64,000 bases of DNA, from assembly GCA_015179045.1 (NCBI GenBank), contig WHUZ01000109.1:1-64000 (forward strand), in the 5' to 3' direction. How positions within the stretch are numbered: position 1 is the stretch's first letter; each line of letters begins with the position of its first letter. Shown here piece by piece: positions 19,850 through 30,200 of the stretch. Both the position numbers and the translations under genes were made by a program. This DNA is from Kalaharituber pfeilii. Taxonomy: Eukaryota > Ascomycota > Pezizomycetes > Pezizales > Pezizaceae. The notes under the pieces are model-generated. The model worked only from the letters and a program-made list of their open reading frames with translations, ran no database searches and had not been told where the DNA came from.

Positions 19850-21584
19850 CCGGACAGTCCTTTTGGACTGTCCTGACTGTCCTGACTGTCCCGAAGGTTG
19901 CATAACTGACTGTCCCGTCTTGCATATGGCGCGGCTGAGCTCACTGTCTTGGTGTGGCAGACTGTCTTGGTGCGGCAGATATTTTCGATGCGGGGTAATC
20001 AGTGCGCTTAACTCTCCGAACTGGGAAATTTTTTTTTTTGATAATTCGCACTGTAGCTACTGGTTTTGAGATTTTCATTTTTGCAAGACCCCAACACAAT
20101 TACAAAGGCTTCACGCACTTTATATCCCAGATATTTTCCAGCCGATACATATATTCATATAGTACTCACGAGTCCTTATTTAATTTTTCTGCCCTACACT
20201 TGCTTTGCGCTCACTAAAATGTCACTCTCACTACAACCGGTACCTTGAGTACGAAACAGACCTGAACTCCACACCCAAGCCTTCCAAAGGAGCTTTTTCA
20301 GTAGTAATAAAGGTTGTAGAAGAGATGCCTGAATTACATTGCGAAGAACCTATGGATGGCGAGCAATATGCATGGCCAAATATGGCTTTAGATAGACTTC
20401 AGGACTATGCATTTACCAAAGGCTTCGCTGTGGTGACTTTAAGTGGGTCTGAAAAGAAAGGTCGTATACGCTATGGATGTGTACATCATGGCAAGCCCTG
20501 AGATACTAGAAAACTAGATGCAGAGAATTCTGAAGGTATAGTACAGCGCAGACGCCAGACCAACACACAAGCCAAAGAATGTCTATGGGCAATATCTATC
20601 AATTTGCGAGTAGATATAGATAGTGGAACAGATACTTGGGTGCTTGCGACATCAGATTTAGCGACATCAGATAAAATCCATACTCACCCTTTGGCACCAA
20701 ATCCATTAATATATATCCAGCATAAACATCGCAATACTGATTATCAGCAAGCAGTAGGAGATGCTATACAGCATAGACGAGCAGGATTGAGTTACAATAT
20801 GTCCTTACACCTTCGTACAGAAGAAGGAATGCAGTTGAATCCTAAAGCATACTATAACAGCCATCGTAGCAGTAAAATTCCTATTACTGCTGAGGAAAGA
20901 ATCGATCGGATGTTAAGAGAACTAACAACAGCTGGTTTTCATACACGATCTCAATGGAGTGACAAGACAAATGCAGATGGTACAATCATTGCACAACAGC
21001 TAGAGCAAATCTTTTTCATTAATGGTGATCAAATCAGACTAGGACGGCGATTCATTGCAGACTTTCTTATGGAATGTGATCCATGATATAGAGTTCATTC
21101 ATTCAGAACTGCAAGGGGAGGCTGCTGAGATCTTTGCCAAACGAGTTCAAGATATCAGTATTGCTCTAAAACGCGAAATCACTGATCATTCCACAGTACC
21201 AACAGTACCTCGTCACTTTGCACCAGTCGCATCTTCCAGCACATTGCCCCAACGTAAAAATAAAGGAAAAGCAGCTGGTCGTACCTTGACAGGAGCTGAA
21301 ATGGCAGAAAGCCAGCGAAAGCAGACTCGGGCAGAGAGTGTGGAGCATAATGAGACTCAAGACTGTATCACTGTATCTTCTACTGCATCAGTATGTTGTA
21401 TCATTCTGTATTGCGCACAATCATGTATTTAGGTACTTCGCTTTTTTAATGAATTCTCGCTAGTTGCCACACCAAGACAGTGAGCTCAGCCGCACCATAT
21501 GCAAGACGGGACAGTCAGTTATGCAACCTTCGGGACAGTCAGGACAGTCAGGACAGTCCAAAAGGACTGTCCGGAGACATCCCG
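19850..21584. mobile_element. Mutator-like element (MULE), young, internally deleted
   Basis: Inverted repeats of about 119 bp (start CGGGATGTCTCCGGACAGTC; 19850-19968 and 21466-21584) differ by about one base. They are flanked by a perfect 9-bp duplication TCGCATCCA (19841-19849 and 21585-21593). A 9-bp duplication with long inverted repeats is typical of MULEs, and the interior encodes a FAR1-type domain. The near-identical arms indicate a recent insertion into the Harbinger Myb-like gene. Confidence 0.92.
20319..21432 (+). pseudogene. MULE transposase remnant: FAR1 DNA-binding domain plus tail
   Basis: The frame reads MALDRLQDYAFTKGFAVVTL, SEKKGRIRYGCVHHGK, a stop (TGA near 20499), then DTRKLDAENSEGIVQRRRQT and AKECLWAISINLR. 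The Cys-His spacing and the YA..GF..V motif are those of FAR1 (WRKY-GCM1 type) DNA-binding domains that begin MULE transposases. A linker (20604-21086) and then, after a frame change, a low-complexity tail (21055-21432, PQRKNKGKAAGRTLTGAEMA) follow. The MULE catalytic DDE and SWIM domains are absent, so this is a deletion derivative that would need a full-length relative to move. Confidence 0.75.
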
Positions 21585-22270
21585 TCGCATCCATGTGGTC
21601 CTTCCACAACCGGAGTACTTGCTTAAGATCAGAATCATTCTGTACTGTTCCTGATTCTTTTGCTTCTTGTCTATCATCAACCTCGAGTTGGATAAGGAGA
21701 CTAGACATTGTATCTCTAGGATCACTAAGTCTTTTACCCGTAGCATGAATAAAATATTCCTTAATGTCCTTCCAGAAATTCTCTTTATTGCCACGACGAT
21801 GTTTGCTCTGGTGTTCCACACATAATCGTACAAGTATTAGACGATCCTCATCTGTTAAATTGACTTTAGAACGTGAGACTCTAGGTAGATGTACTGGTGT
21901 AGGTGTACGCGTTGAAACTGGGGCCGGCGTAGGTGTAGGGGTAGGTTGCAGTGCCGATGTGGGCTGTGGTGTTGGCGTAGGCTCCCATGAAAATGGAGTA
22001 CCTTCCAACTGCGTTGATCGCAACTCAACCTCGTCAGACATTCCCTGGTTTTTGGTTAACCGTGTGAATCAGTTCGCAGAATCGATCTCAACTTTCAGAA
22101 TCAAAATTGAGTAAAAACTGGTGAAGATAGATGGGAGTCAAAAAGCAGTGGTTTCCAGGGATCCAGCCCTGGAAATCCGATCTCGGGGATGAAATTCCTC
22201 CGGTAGAATTCTCTAGCGCGTGGCGCAGTCATCCCTGGAAATCCCTGGAAACCATCCCTGGTGCCAGCAA

Positions 22271-23690
22271 TCGAGGCATTCATTGCCGTCGATGATTCGA
22301 TAGCTCCTGGAGGGGGGACCTTCGCAGGAGGAGGAAGGCCCCATGGCATCAATTGACGGAGGAGGAGGAGGCGTCGGATCTCGGGCTCGGCGGGAGCCGC
22401 GAGGAGAAAGACGAGGAGGAGGAAGGCAGGCCCCACGGCATTACTGACTCATGAGGAAAACGAGGAGGCGTAGGGTCTCATGCTCGACGAGAACCGCAAG
22501 GCGGGGCACGAGGAGTAGTAGTAGTACCCGCACCATCAGCACCCGGCGGAATGGGCACAGGGCTGTGGTCGTTGTGGCTATGGTGTAGCCACCGGTTCGA
22601 ATGATGACTGCTGTAGCATCTGTCCTCGCATACTTGCCAGTAGCTGGGCAACGTGGGTTATCGTGTTTTGCAGTTCTTGCTAGCTCTGGGAGAGAGGAGT
22701 GGATACATTACCTTGAAACGCTTCTGCCAGGAGATTTATACGCTCACAGGCTTGGGCGATGTGCTGTTCTAGCTCGCCGTAATTGAGTCCCTAGTGCCAT
22801 CCTACCCCATAAACTACCGCTAACGCTGATGCGGAAACCTTATCGGACTGTTCACGCTAGTCTGGTACGGTCGGAGGGTTGGTGCAACCAGACTATGTTC
22901 ACGCATAGAGTAAGAAACTCAGCATGTTCCGGAAAACAATCAACCAGGCTACCTGCAACCGGAAGTTTTTTTGTCTTCTCTGGTAATTTTTTTTTTTTTT
23001 TTGCAAGATGCAGCTTGCGTTTTATTATAATTTAAAATCATTACTCGCGTGCGAGTTCTAGGCCCCTCGTGGCAAGACATTCAAGATCTGAAGCAACCTG
23101 AAAGCCCCGACCTTGCTCTGAACAGTCGAGACCACGGGCACTACAGTAGCTATCTTCTATAGGAACACGCTCTGCATGCTTGTTTCATCATAACCCTCAA
23201 TACTTACCACTCCAAACCATGCAAACCTCCGCTTCCGAAGTTTGGTACAGCCCTGAAGGTCAATTAACCTCCGCCGGGAGAAGATTTATATATGTCTAAG
23301 AGCCGATGCAGTGATATGTCAGGGCAATTGATTAACACCCTCGTAGTTGCCTGTAGGAAAAAAAAAAAAAAAAAAGAAAATGCAGTTATCGCTAGTCATA
23401 ATTGAGCGAGTTACCCTGAAGGATACAAAATCCATCGCGCAATCGACAAATTTTGTGATTCTCATTCATGATCCAGTCGGCGTCATTGCAAGATTAAATA
23501 TACATGTTCAGTGCACACATCTCCGTATTTGCCACAGTAACTGTGAGAATAATAGTTTACTTCTATCCTTATCCTTATCCTTATTCTTCTTTTTTAATTT
23601 TTTTATTTTTCATTTTAGTTCCCAAGATAGCGAGTCACAAGAACAGATGTCGAAGTAACGTGCACATACTTAGTTGTTACCATAAAACTT
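22271..23690. other. Intergenic; possible decayed family A tail near 23036
   Basis: Around 23036-23080 the sequence AATCATTACTCGCGTGCGAG..CCCCTCGTGGC resembles a degraded family A tail on the minus strand, after a T-run at 22987-23002. A second A-run sits at 23358-23374. Nothing else was recognised. Confidence 0.4.
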
Positions 23691-23696
23691 TCCCAA

Positions 23697-24110
23697 ATGA
23701 TGCGTCGCTGGTGCTCAGATGCTACATACTCAACTTCCCCACCCGCAGCGCAGCAATCCGAAAACTCGGAAAAACAAAGAAACAAGGTTTCACCAAACAT
23801 TACCGCACGGGCACCTGCCAAGCCGGAATGGATAAGATCAACCGCATCAAGGTTACGCCGGGTATCGAAAACAGTTACGCCGACTCGAGGGCTGATGTCA
23901 GTGGTGGTAGAATCGTCGAATTCATTTCGTTGCTCCAAGGCAGTTTCGATTGACACGGCTGCCAGGGCAAGCCCCACCACCACCTCCTCCTCCTCCGACG
24001 GCGAGTACACAGACCCCACTTTCGGCTCACGACGTACGCGGAGGGCACGCCAGCACCGCGACTCGACTTCCTCTATCACTACAGGTGAGCAGAGTACCAG
24101 GGCAGATTGA
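23697..24110 (+). CDS. Possible upstream exon of the serine-rich host gene
   Basis: The open frame MMRRWCSDATYSTSPPAAQQ.. is Ser/Thr/Arg-rich (TSSSSDGEYTDPTFGSRRTR) with a composition like that of the gene that follows at 24128, but in a different frame. A GTGAGC splice-donor-like site follows at 24085. It could be a first exon or chance. No family recognised. Confidence 0.35.
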   Translation: MMRRWCSDATYSTSPPAAQQSENSEKQRNKVSPNITARAPAKPEWIRSTASRLRRVSKTVTPTRGLMSVVVESSNSFRCSKAVSIDTAARASPTTTSSSSDGEYTDPTFGSRRTRRARQHRDSTSSITTGEQSTRAD

Positions 24111-24127
24111 TACCGACACACTCCCCA

Positions 24128-25513
24128 ATGGCACCGTCAAAAGCTAACCGCACCTCCCGACGCGTATCCTTCATGTCCTCGCGCGCCCAAGCCGCCGCCG
24201 CCGCTCCCGCTGCTGCGTGGGGCTGGTTCCAGGCGCCGACGTCACCCGCGCGTCACGAGGTCACGCCTGAGGCTGGTGTTGAGGCTGAGTTTGGGAGGAG
24301 CGGTGCTGCCAGCCACCACACCGTCTTTTCCAGCGCTAGCGGGGTGCTGGTGCGCGACTGGCTCCAGGATCTGCCCCGACCGGAGGAGCACGACCCGATC
24401 GAACAACACAACACCAGCCAACCGCCCCCGGCCGTTCTTGGCCGAATTAAATTGGGACAGGAAATCACAGAGCCGGTAACTCCATGCACACAACGCTGCA
24501 GGAAGACGCTCCCCGTGGTCAACTTGAAGCCGATGCCTAAGCCTAGGGCACAGTCAATGGGTTCCCTGCGGGGACTCCCAAGCCCATCCGCCAAGACCAC
24601 AGCGTACGCAGCATCTGAGCCAGATACACAGTCTTTGACGCCTGGCGCAGAGGACGACATTGACCATGAATGGAGGTCCCACCACACAGCCCCGTCACTC
24701 GCTCGATCCAATACAGCCCGCTTGCTTTCCTCAACGGTAAGAACAAGCGACGAAGTCACGCCGTCGAAGACTGCATCTCGCTGTCCTAAAAGTCCATGGA
24801 GCAGCCGTCTCCGCCAGAACGTGAACCCCCCCTCCTACAATCTCCTTCTCAATCCCGATCCTCAGTTCTCGCCCCTTGAGACCCCGCGCAAGCCAATTCC
24901 CATGCTCGACCCCGAGCTATTCGATGAACACGAGACGAGCCCCGGATTCGCACGAAGCCCGCCATGGCCCAACGTCACGAGAAGCATTATCTTCGACCCG
25001 GAACCTACCAGCAGCTGCCCGCTTCTGCTCGAAAATATCCCGCACAGACAGAGGACTCCTGGATTGGGGAGCGATAAGAAGAGGCGTGTGTGGTGGGAAA
25101 ACTACGTCCCTGATTCCCTTTCCGGGAGGAAGAAGGTCAAAGTTAGTAAGTTGAAGCTGGACCTGGTGCGGAGGAAGCCTAGTGTGGAGAGGAGCGGGGA
25201 CGAAGACAGGGATGCGCAGGTGTGGGATATGCCTAAAGAAAGCGAGGACACTGCCGATGACAAGGAGAATGCGGGTAAGCAGGCACCTGGGACCTGTTTA
25301 CGCCGAAGGATGTGGGTAGGTTGGTCGGAGTACGGAACCTCGTGGACTAGGAGTTTTACTAGCTTTCCGCCGCGCGAATATCTATTCTGGGGTTTTTGGT
25401 TTCTGCACCCACTGCTTGTTGAGATGCTGGATACAGCACTCCGATATCATGATGTATGTCCCGATGATGCTTTCTCCTCTCCTTCTCAATCCCCTCTCAG
25501 CACGCATAATTGA
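24128..25513 (+). CDS. Serine/proline-rich host protein of unknown function
   Basis: The open frame of about 461 codons starts MAPSKANRTSRRVSFMSSRA. It has the features of an ordinary fungal nuclear or membrane-associated host gene: a basic start, long disordered Ser/Pro/Thr-rich regions (RSNTARLLSSTVRTSDEVTP; NPDPQFSPLETPRKPIPMLD), a conserved-looking basic stretch (SDKKRRVWWENYVPDSLSGR, KKVKVSKLKLD), and near the C-terminus a hydrophobic segment (EYLFWGFWFLHPLLVEML). The hydrophobic end recalls a class of fungal serine-rich proteins whose last exon has a membrane-like segment, but I cannot name the family. A 45-nt in-frame stretch beginning GTAAGC at about 25275 may be a short intron. GC content is well above that of the flanks. 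The start is placed at the ATG because upstream bases are out of frame or lack ATG. Confidence 0.6.
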   Translation: MAPSKANRTSRRVSFMSSRAQAAAAAPAAAWGWFQAPTSPARHEVTPEAGVEAEFGRSGAASHHTVFSSASGVLVRDWLQDLPRPEEHDPIEQHNTSQPPPAVLGRIKLGQEITEPVTPCTQRCRKTLPVVNLKPMPKPRAQSMGSLRGLPSPSAKTTAYAASEPDTQSLTPGAEDDIDHEWRSHHTAPSLARSNTARLLSSTVRTSDEVTPSKTASRCPKSPWSSRLRQNVNPPSYNLLLNPDPQFSPLETPRKPIPMLDPELFDEHETSPGFARSPPWPNVTRSIIFDPEPTSSCPLLLENIPHRQRTPGLGSDKKRRVWWENYVPDSLSGRKKVKVSKLKLDLVRRKPSVERSGDEDRDAQVWDMPKESEDTADDKENAGKQAPGTCLRRRMWVGWSEYGTSWTRSFTSFPPREYLFWGFWFLHPLLVEMLDTALRYHDVCPDDAFSSPSQSPLSTHN

Positions 25514-26149
25514 ATTCCTGGATGCCAAGAGAAAAAGTCCCAGCATCGGTCACAGACTCTACTTCCACTCTCCCCTTTACGATATCCCGTCCGCTGCACC
25601 TACCCCCAGCATGTATTTAGCGTCTCTTCAGTTCAAGCATACAGTCGATACAAGCCTTCCTGCTCTCCTCCGGACGCTACATATGCCTGTAACGGGAGTT
25701 TTCCGTATCAGTATTAGTCTATCCCGTTGTGGAGTTGTATGGACAGCGTTGGCTATCCGTTCTGGTGTTCGTAGTTTTTGGAGTAAGGCGTTCTGTCCAC
25801 ATGTCTATGCATGCGGGTAAATCGTTGCAAAGTAACATCCCGAATGCAGAATTTGCACGCCGAATGCAAAACCGGTCGCTGAATGCAGAAACCGCTCCGT
25901 CTTGTATGTACTCGAGCTACACGCATGATGTGCAAGCGATCCCTGATCTAAGCCCTCACGAAACCCCCTCCCCCACACTCCCAAAGCCGGCTCCCTCAAC
26001 ACACACGTGAGCCTCTAACCTACGCCACCCACACGACTTTGGAGTCTCGCAACCTCCGCCTCCTCCCTACTATCAATCGTATGATCCAGGCTAGATTCCT
26101 GCATTGCCAGTTGTCCCTGCGTTAATGTTGGCTGCACTTACTACGTCCG
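25514..26149. other. 3' flank of the host gene, nothing recognised
   Basis: Short open frames only. No transposon termini were noted until the family C fragment. Confidence 0.4.
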
Positions 26150-26354
26150 CGAGAAGAGGAAGGATAAGGACGGGGTGCAGGTCACCTGGCAGTACTGGGA
26201 GGACTTAGAGGAGAAGGGGTGGAGGCAGAAGGGAGTGTGGATAGGTGGAGGGAGTAGATTAAGTAGGTAGTCACTCAACCTGTCTATGGTAGCCTGTATG
26301 CGGGGTTCTGTGACCCCCCCTCGCAAAAAAAAAAAAAATAAAATAAAAAAAAAT
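26150..26354 (+). mobile_element. LINE family C 3' end
   Basis: The plus strand reads VTWQYWEDLEEKGWRQKGVW then IGGGSRLSR and stop, a 3' UTR, a tail GCCTGTATGCGGGGTTCTGT followed by C-rich bases and an A-run. It is homologous to 7650-7862. The coding end resembles the EWxDMEKNWKRT region of family B. Confidence 0.65.
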
Positions 26355-26747
26355 CGCATTTTCCTTGACAGCCTCAAGTACGCCCCCTCATACCCGCAAC
26401 CTCCCCATTCCATAGTTGCCCCCGCAACAGATTAGAAGCTCCCCTAACCCCCGGTAATTCGTCATTCCCTACATACCACGCTCAAATCCCTGCAGTCTCG
26501 ACCGTTTTCATGCTCCCTGTCGGGATCTACAGGTTCAACTCCTCTTTGCTACAGGTCCCCGACGCCTGTGGGGGAACCGAAGCTGGAGTCCAACGCATAT
26601 CTCGCGTGGGTCTGATTGATTGATGTCGTCACAGTCTTCACCCCGGCGATCGGCGCAACCGCTGCCGGACCGCACCCATATACTTTGGAAGCAAGTGCCC
26701 AGCTTTCTCGATCAGGTTCCTCAAATTGGCGGTCAAAGTCAAGAGTG

Positions 26748-26814
26748 TTCCCTTCCATAGGGCTTGTAGCTTGTATGCGTGGTTACGTGAACCAAAAAAA
26801 AAAAAAAAAAAAGA
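26748..26814 (+). mobile_element. Tail-only micro-retroposon (family C-like tail) with TSD
   Basis: CCCTTCCATAGGGCTTGTAG, CTTGTATGCGTGGTTACGTG, AACC and an A-run; 67 bp. Perfect 13-bp duplications AAAGTCAAGAGTG lie at 26735-26747 and 26815-26827. The tail is related to, but distinct from, family B, so a third LINE lineage also yields tail-only inserts. Confidence 0.88.
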
Positions 26815-26827
26815 AAAGTCAAGAGTG

Positions 26828-27595
26828 CTATTGCAGCTCACGCCCGGCCACTCACTCTGCTCACCGCCACCTCTCTTCCTGCTTCATCAGGATCTCTTCC
26901 TTCGAGCTTTGCAGAAGCGTCCATAGCTCTGGGCGACCTCCTGCGGTCTTATCCCCTACTCTCCTCATATCTCTTTAACGTTCCCAGTCCGGGGTAACTC
27001 AACCCGCTTGTCACGCAGCGTCATAATCATCTAATGCGGTCCGGAAGCCTCAGACGGAATCTGCCTGTCCGGAAAGGGTTTCGGGAAGAACTCCCCACTA
27101 TGTGTGGGATTTGACCTCCCTTCTTCCATCTGCTGTATGTCCCGACCTTGCATTGATCTAGTGCCATTAGGCGCCCCTGATGGACAGGGTTCTAGCTCAA
27201 ATCCATCGCAAGCGAACCATATATTTCATCTTTCGCTGTGAGTACCTGTAAAAAGTCGCCACAGCGCTGACAGGAGAGTGGGTTGTATACAAACAACGGC
27301 CGCCAAGAAGGATAAATATTACTATCAGACACTGTTCTAAGCAATGGTTCTCCAGGCTTCTACTCCACACCGCTACCTCATCTGCACTTTGAGGGTGATC
27401 CCGGGTATTGTAACCCGAAACGCACAGTTGTTTGATGGTCTCCAGGTTTGAACTATTGGGAGGGTTGCTTCGGGACGGTTTCGGATTGGTTCTTCAGAAT
27501 CAACAAGAGGTCCCCAACACAAACGTAACAAATAGCACCACGGTATTAGATAGAGATATAGAGTGCGTTTGCATTCACACACCTCGTCACTGACT
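26828..27595. other. Intergenic or 3' region, little recognised
   Basis: A minus-strand frame (27373-27639) includes TLPIVQTWRPSNNCAFRVTI, which reads like protein and might belong to the gene at 27640-28335, but no splice path is clear. Confidence 0.35.
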
Positions 27596-27639
27596 TCAAC
27601 CTCCTGTACTCCGTTCACGCTGCCGGGAGTAGGGTCCAT

Positions 27640-28335
27640 GTATACGAGAGTAGTAGTTACCCTTTCCTGTCAGCTGTTGACACCCGACCTGTCTCAACTG
27701 TGGCGCCTTCAACACTGCGAATGATTTCCTCCCGCCATTTGACCATTTGTCCTGATCACAATCCGCAACTTCTAGCAAAAGTCTTGAGTTTTCATCGTAC
27801 TGTGTTGACTTTCCAATGGCAATACCAACCGCGTTGGTAGTTGTATATACCTATTTCACTTGCTTGTTTCGCACACCAGCGACACGAACTGTGCACTGTC
27901 GGGATTCGGAACACCTGATTCGCAGGCAATGGGGGTAAACCGCGTCTTAAATGGGACAGACCGCACCAATGCCCCTGGTGTGTCATTGTTAGTTGAAATG
28001 AAGAAGACACGAAAGTTCTCCTCCCATATGAACGTGTTGCTATGAGAGAGCAGAGAAGAATCGTTCATCTGATATACGGCAAACGCGACATTGGTCTGAT
28101 TGTTGGTCTTTCTGGCAAGAATAAGCGTATTTGGAATATCTGGCTGAATGAATTGATGGCTGATGAGAACTGTAAGCACTCGTGTTGTGGGTTCAGCTGA
28201 TTCATTGGAAACGGACATGCTGAAGGATTTTGAATATTGAGCACTTGGACGAATATCTGTGCCGTGCCGAAGAGATAGATGAGACTGTGACCGAGTTGTA
28301 AAACGCGTTGTAGAATGTCCGGATTGATAAATCAA
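27640..28335 (-). pseudogene. Host-like gene of unknown function, possibly frameshifted
   Basis: The minus strand contains an open frame of 159 codons. The likely start is at the ATG reading MSVSNESAEPTTRVLTVLIS, since upstream residues look less protein-like. It continues through TLILARKTNNQTNVAFAVYQ, FIWEENFRVFFISTNNDTPG and ALVRSVPFKTRFTPIACESG to SLVCETSK and a stop. Immediately beyond, in another frame, the sequence VGIAIGKSTQYDENSRLLLE then VADCDQDKWSNGGRKSFAVL continues with similar amino-acid character, so a frameshift or an unresolved small intron separates the two parts. I do not recognise the family. No signal peptide or membrane segment is evident. Confidence 0.5.
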
Positions 28336-29398
28336 GAGACTACTTTATTAACTTCTTTCACAAAGAGTCACAGGGGGTTCTGCCTTATATTCATGATGAA
28401 TGATAGGCAATAAGAATAAGGCATTCGGAAGGTGCAACAAGACGACCTACAATAAGCGTAATAGAAGGTGTATTGAAGAAATAAAGCCACAATCGACAAG
28501 TGGGGGAGATACCGATGAGGATAGCAAGTCAGTGGCAGATAGTGCATTAGTATCTTAGATAGAGGGGATAGTTAACTGGGGTGTACTAGGTCATGACACG
28601 TACCGTAAATGCCTGTTTTGCAACAGAACGTAAGCTCAAGAGCAGGAAATATTGGTGCCCAGCTGGTGCGGTAAGCAGCTGCACGACGTCGTGATCATTC
28701 GAAATGAGAAAACATAAGTGGACACTATGTCAAGAGGAACCACATGTAACTAATCCGTGGCTGTGAGCGTTCAAAATCCCAATGAGTTGGAACAGTCCCG
28801 GTTTGCGGGTAAACCCGCCAGTAGCTATGCTGTATTAGTCATGGCGTGAGGAAGACAAGCGGTCGTGCAGCACTGTTGATAAGAAAACGAGCCATTGCGG
28901 CGTTTTGTCTGATTTTATGGGGGATCTGGATCTCCTTTGAGGGAGGACGTCGTGTTAATACCAGAGTACTCAGTCATGGTTCTGGCTTGAATGGCAAAGG
29001 GGCATGCTCTTTGAAGCGGAATTGGGCCTGGAGGTGGTACTCTTTTCTTCAGGGCTGGGTGGCAGGTGGATCGCTCTTGATAATGCTAGGTGAGGTGAGA
29101 CGAGTAGCTCTTACGGTTAGAAGTATTGCAGAGGCTTGAGCAGCTGCTTCCTCATATGGGGGCCGCTCGGTTTGCGTATCTGCATTCAGTATAGACGGTG
29201 TGGACTGTGTTATAGAAGGTCCACATCAAAGTTTCCGAAGTAGCAGTTATTGCTCCAATCAGTGCTACAGAGGAATACATAAACTTAGAGCCTGAATTTT
29301 TTTTTTTTTTTCATTACTCGCATGCCGCCTTGCAGGCTATGGCGAGGGTTTAGATACATGAAGGATAATAAACGGAAAGATAAATAATGGATAAATTA

Positions 29399-30200
29399 AT
29401 AAAATGGAATTATGACAGACTACTCCGCCGCCCAGTCCAGCACCTCCGCAAATGTTCTCTACCCCCCTCCTCAGATCTTGGCAACTCCTTTAGCCCCGCC
29501 TCACCTCTAGGTAGCCTTTTCTTCCACGCTTCACACCTATTCATGATGTGCTCGAAATTTTCGAGGTCTCTACCGCACCATCTGCATGCGGGAGAGGTCT
29601 CCTTCCCTATGTGGTGTCTCCACTGGCGTAGCCCCTTGTTTCCCAGAATTCCTGCGAGAGTGGATACCCTCCTCCTGCTCCCCAGGTATTCCAGTGGTCT
29701 GTACGACAGCTGCAGTCTCTTCCTCTCTTCGGCTCTCCCCTTTTTGGCATGCTGTCTAATACCTGCCTCAGTCACCGTCTCGTCTTGGTATTGCATTGCC
29801 GTGGCGACCTTCGCCGCCATGTCCGCCCTGGTGTTGCCCTAGACTTCATTATGCGACTTCACCCATAGCACTGCTACGTCGTGGTCCCCCCGGGCAGTCC
29901 TCTCTTCCCACCGCCTCCTTACGAGCCTAGCTGGCCCCTCCGGTGTCGGGTCTCCTCTCGCTATCCTTTGTAATCTCGCTATGGTGCCCTGGAATCCGTG
30001 ATGACTAGCAGCTCTCCCTCTCTCCCCAGAGCTTCTCCCACGGTTATCAACTCCGCGTCGTTCACCGTGCATCACCTCCCCAGGTAGGCGGAAGTGTCTT
30101 TGCTACCCTGGTGTACCCCGGCGCCTGTTTTGCCTCCAATCCTGCTCCCGTCTGTGTATATGCTCGACCACCCCTCCCCTTCTTCTCTGGCAATGATGTC
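29399..30200 (-). pseudogene. Family A LINE RNase H and Cys-His C-terminus (frameshifted)
   Basis: RNase H residues appear in the order expected, across frame changes: D in HIYTDGSRIGGKTGAGVHQG, E in VNDAELITVGEALG, D in LLVITDSRAP, and D in SHNEV-stop-GNTRADMAAKVA. One in-frame stop (near 29840) and at least one frameshift disable it. The C-terminus carries LRQWRHHIGKETSPACRWCG and NFEHIMNRCEAWKKRLPRGE, a CxxC..H..C knuckle also seen at 1-262, 32424-32836 and 33921-34280. Confidence 0.8.

Larger units (their letters stand above)
19169..22041 (-). pseudogene. Harbinger second gene (Myb/SANT-like), split by a Mutator-like insert
   Basis: The minus-strand frame starts at 22041 (MSDEVELRSTQ), with a Thr-Pro-rich linker and then a Myb/SANT-like trihelix domain (LTDEDRLILVRLCVEHQSKH, NFWKDIKEYF, TGKRLSDPRDTM). 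It runs to 21594, where the insert 19850-21584 begins. The frame resumes at about 19849 with a charged, coiled region (KDTEDKKKVKEELQAEQEAA), a basic segment (RKRAKRHRRKSS), a possible coiled coil and a Ser/Ala/Thr repeat tail (GSATSGSAASVSATSDSAAP) ending at 19169. Removing the insert and one 9-bp duplication leaves the frame open. In PIF/Harbinger the Myb-like protein brings the transposase to its ends and into the nucleus. Confidence 0.85.
17852..22270. mobile_element. PIF/Harbinger DNA transposon, interrupted
   Basis: Ends are TTGCTGTCACCAGGGAT on the left and its near-perfect inverse on the right (17 bp, one mismatch). Both subterminal regions repeat CCAGGGAT several times and share a TAGCGCGTGGC block. 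Inside are the two genes typical of the superfamily, a DDE transposase on plus and a Myb-like DNA-binding protein on minus, converging. The second gene is split by a Mutator-like element. I could not identify the expected 3-bp target duplication with confidence. Confidence 0.85.

Noticed and set aside
24107..24127. Non-ATG extension of the serine-rich gene (IPTHSP..)
   Set aside because: No ATG or convincing splice acceptor. The ATG at 24128 is the simplest start.
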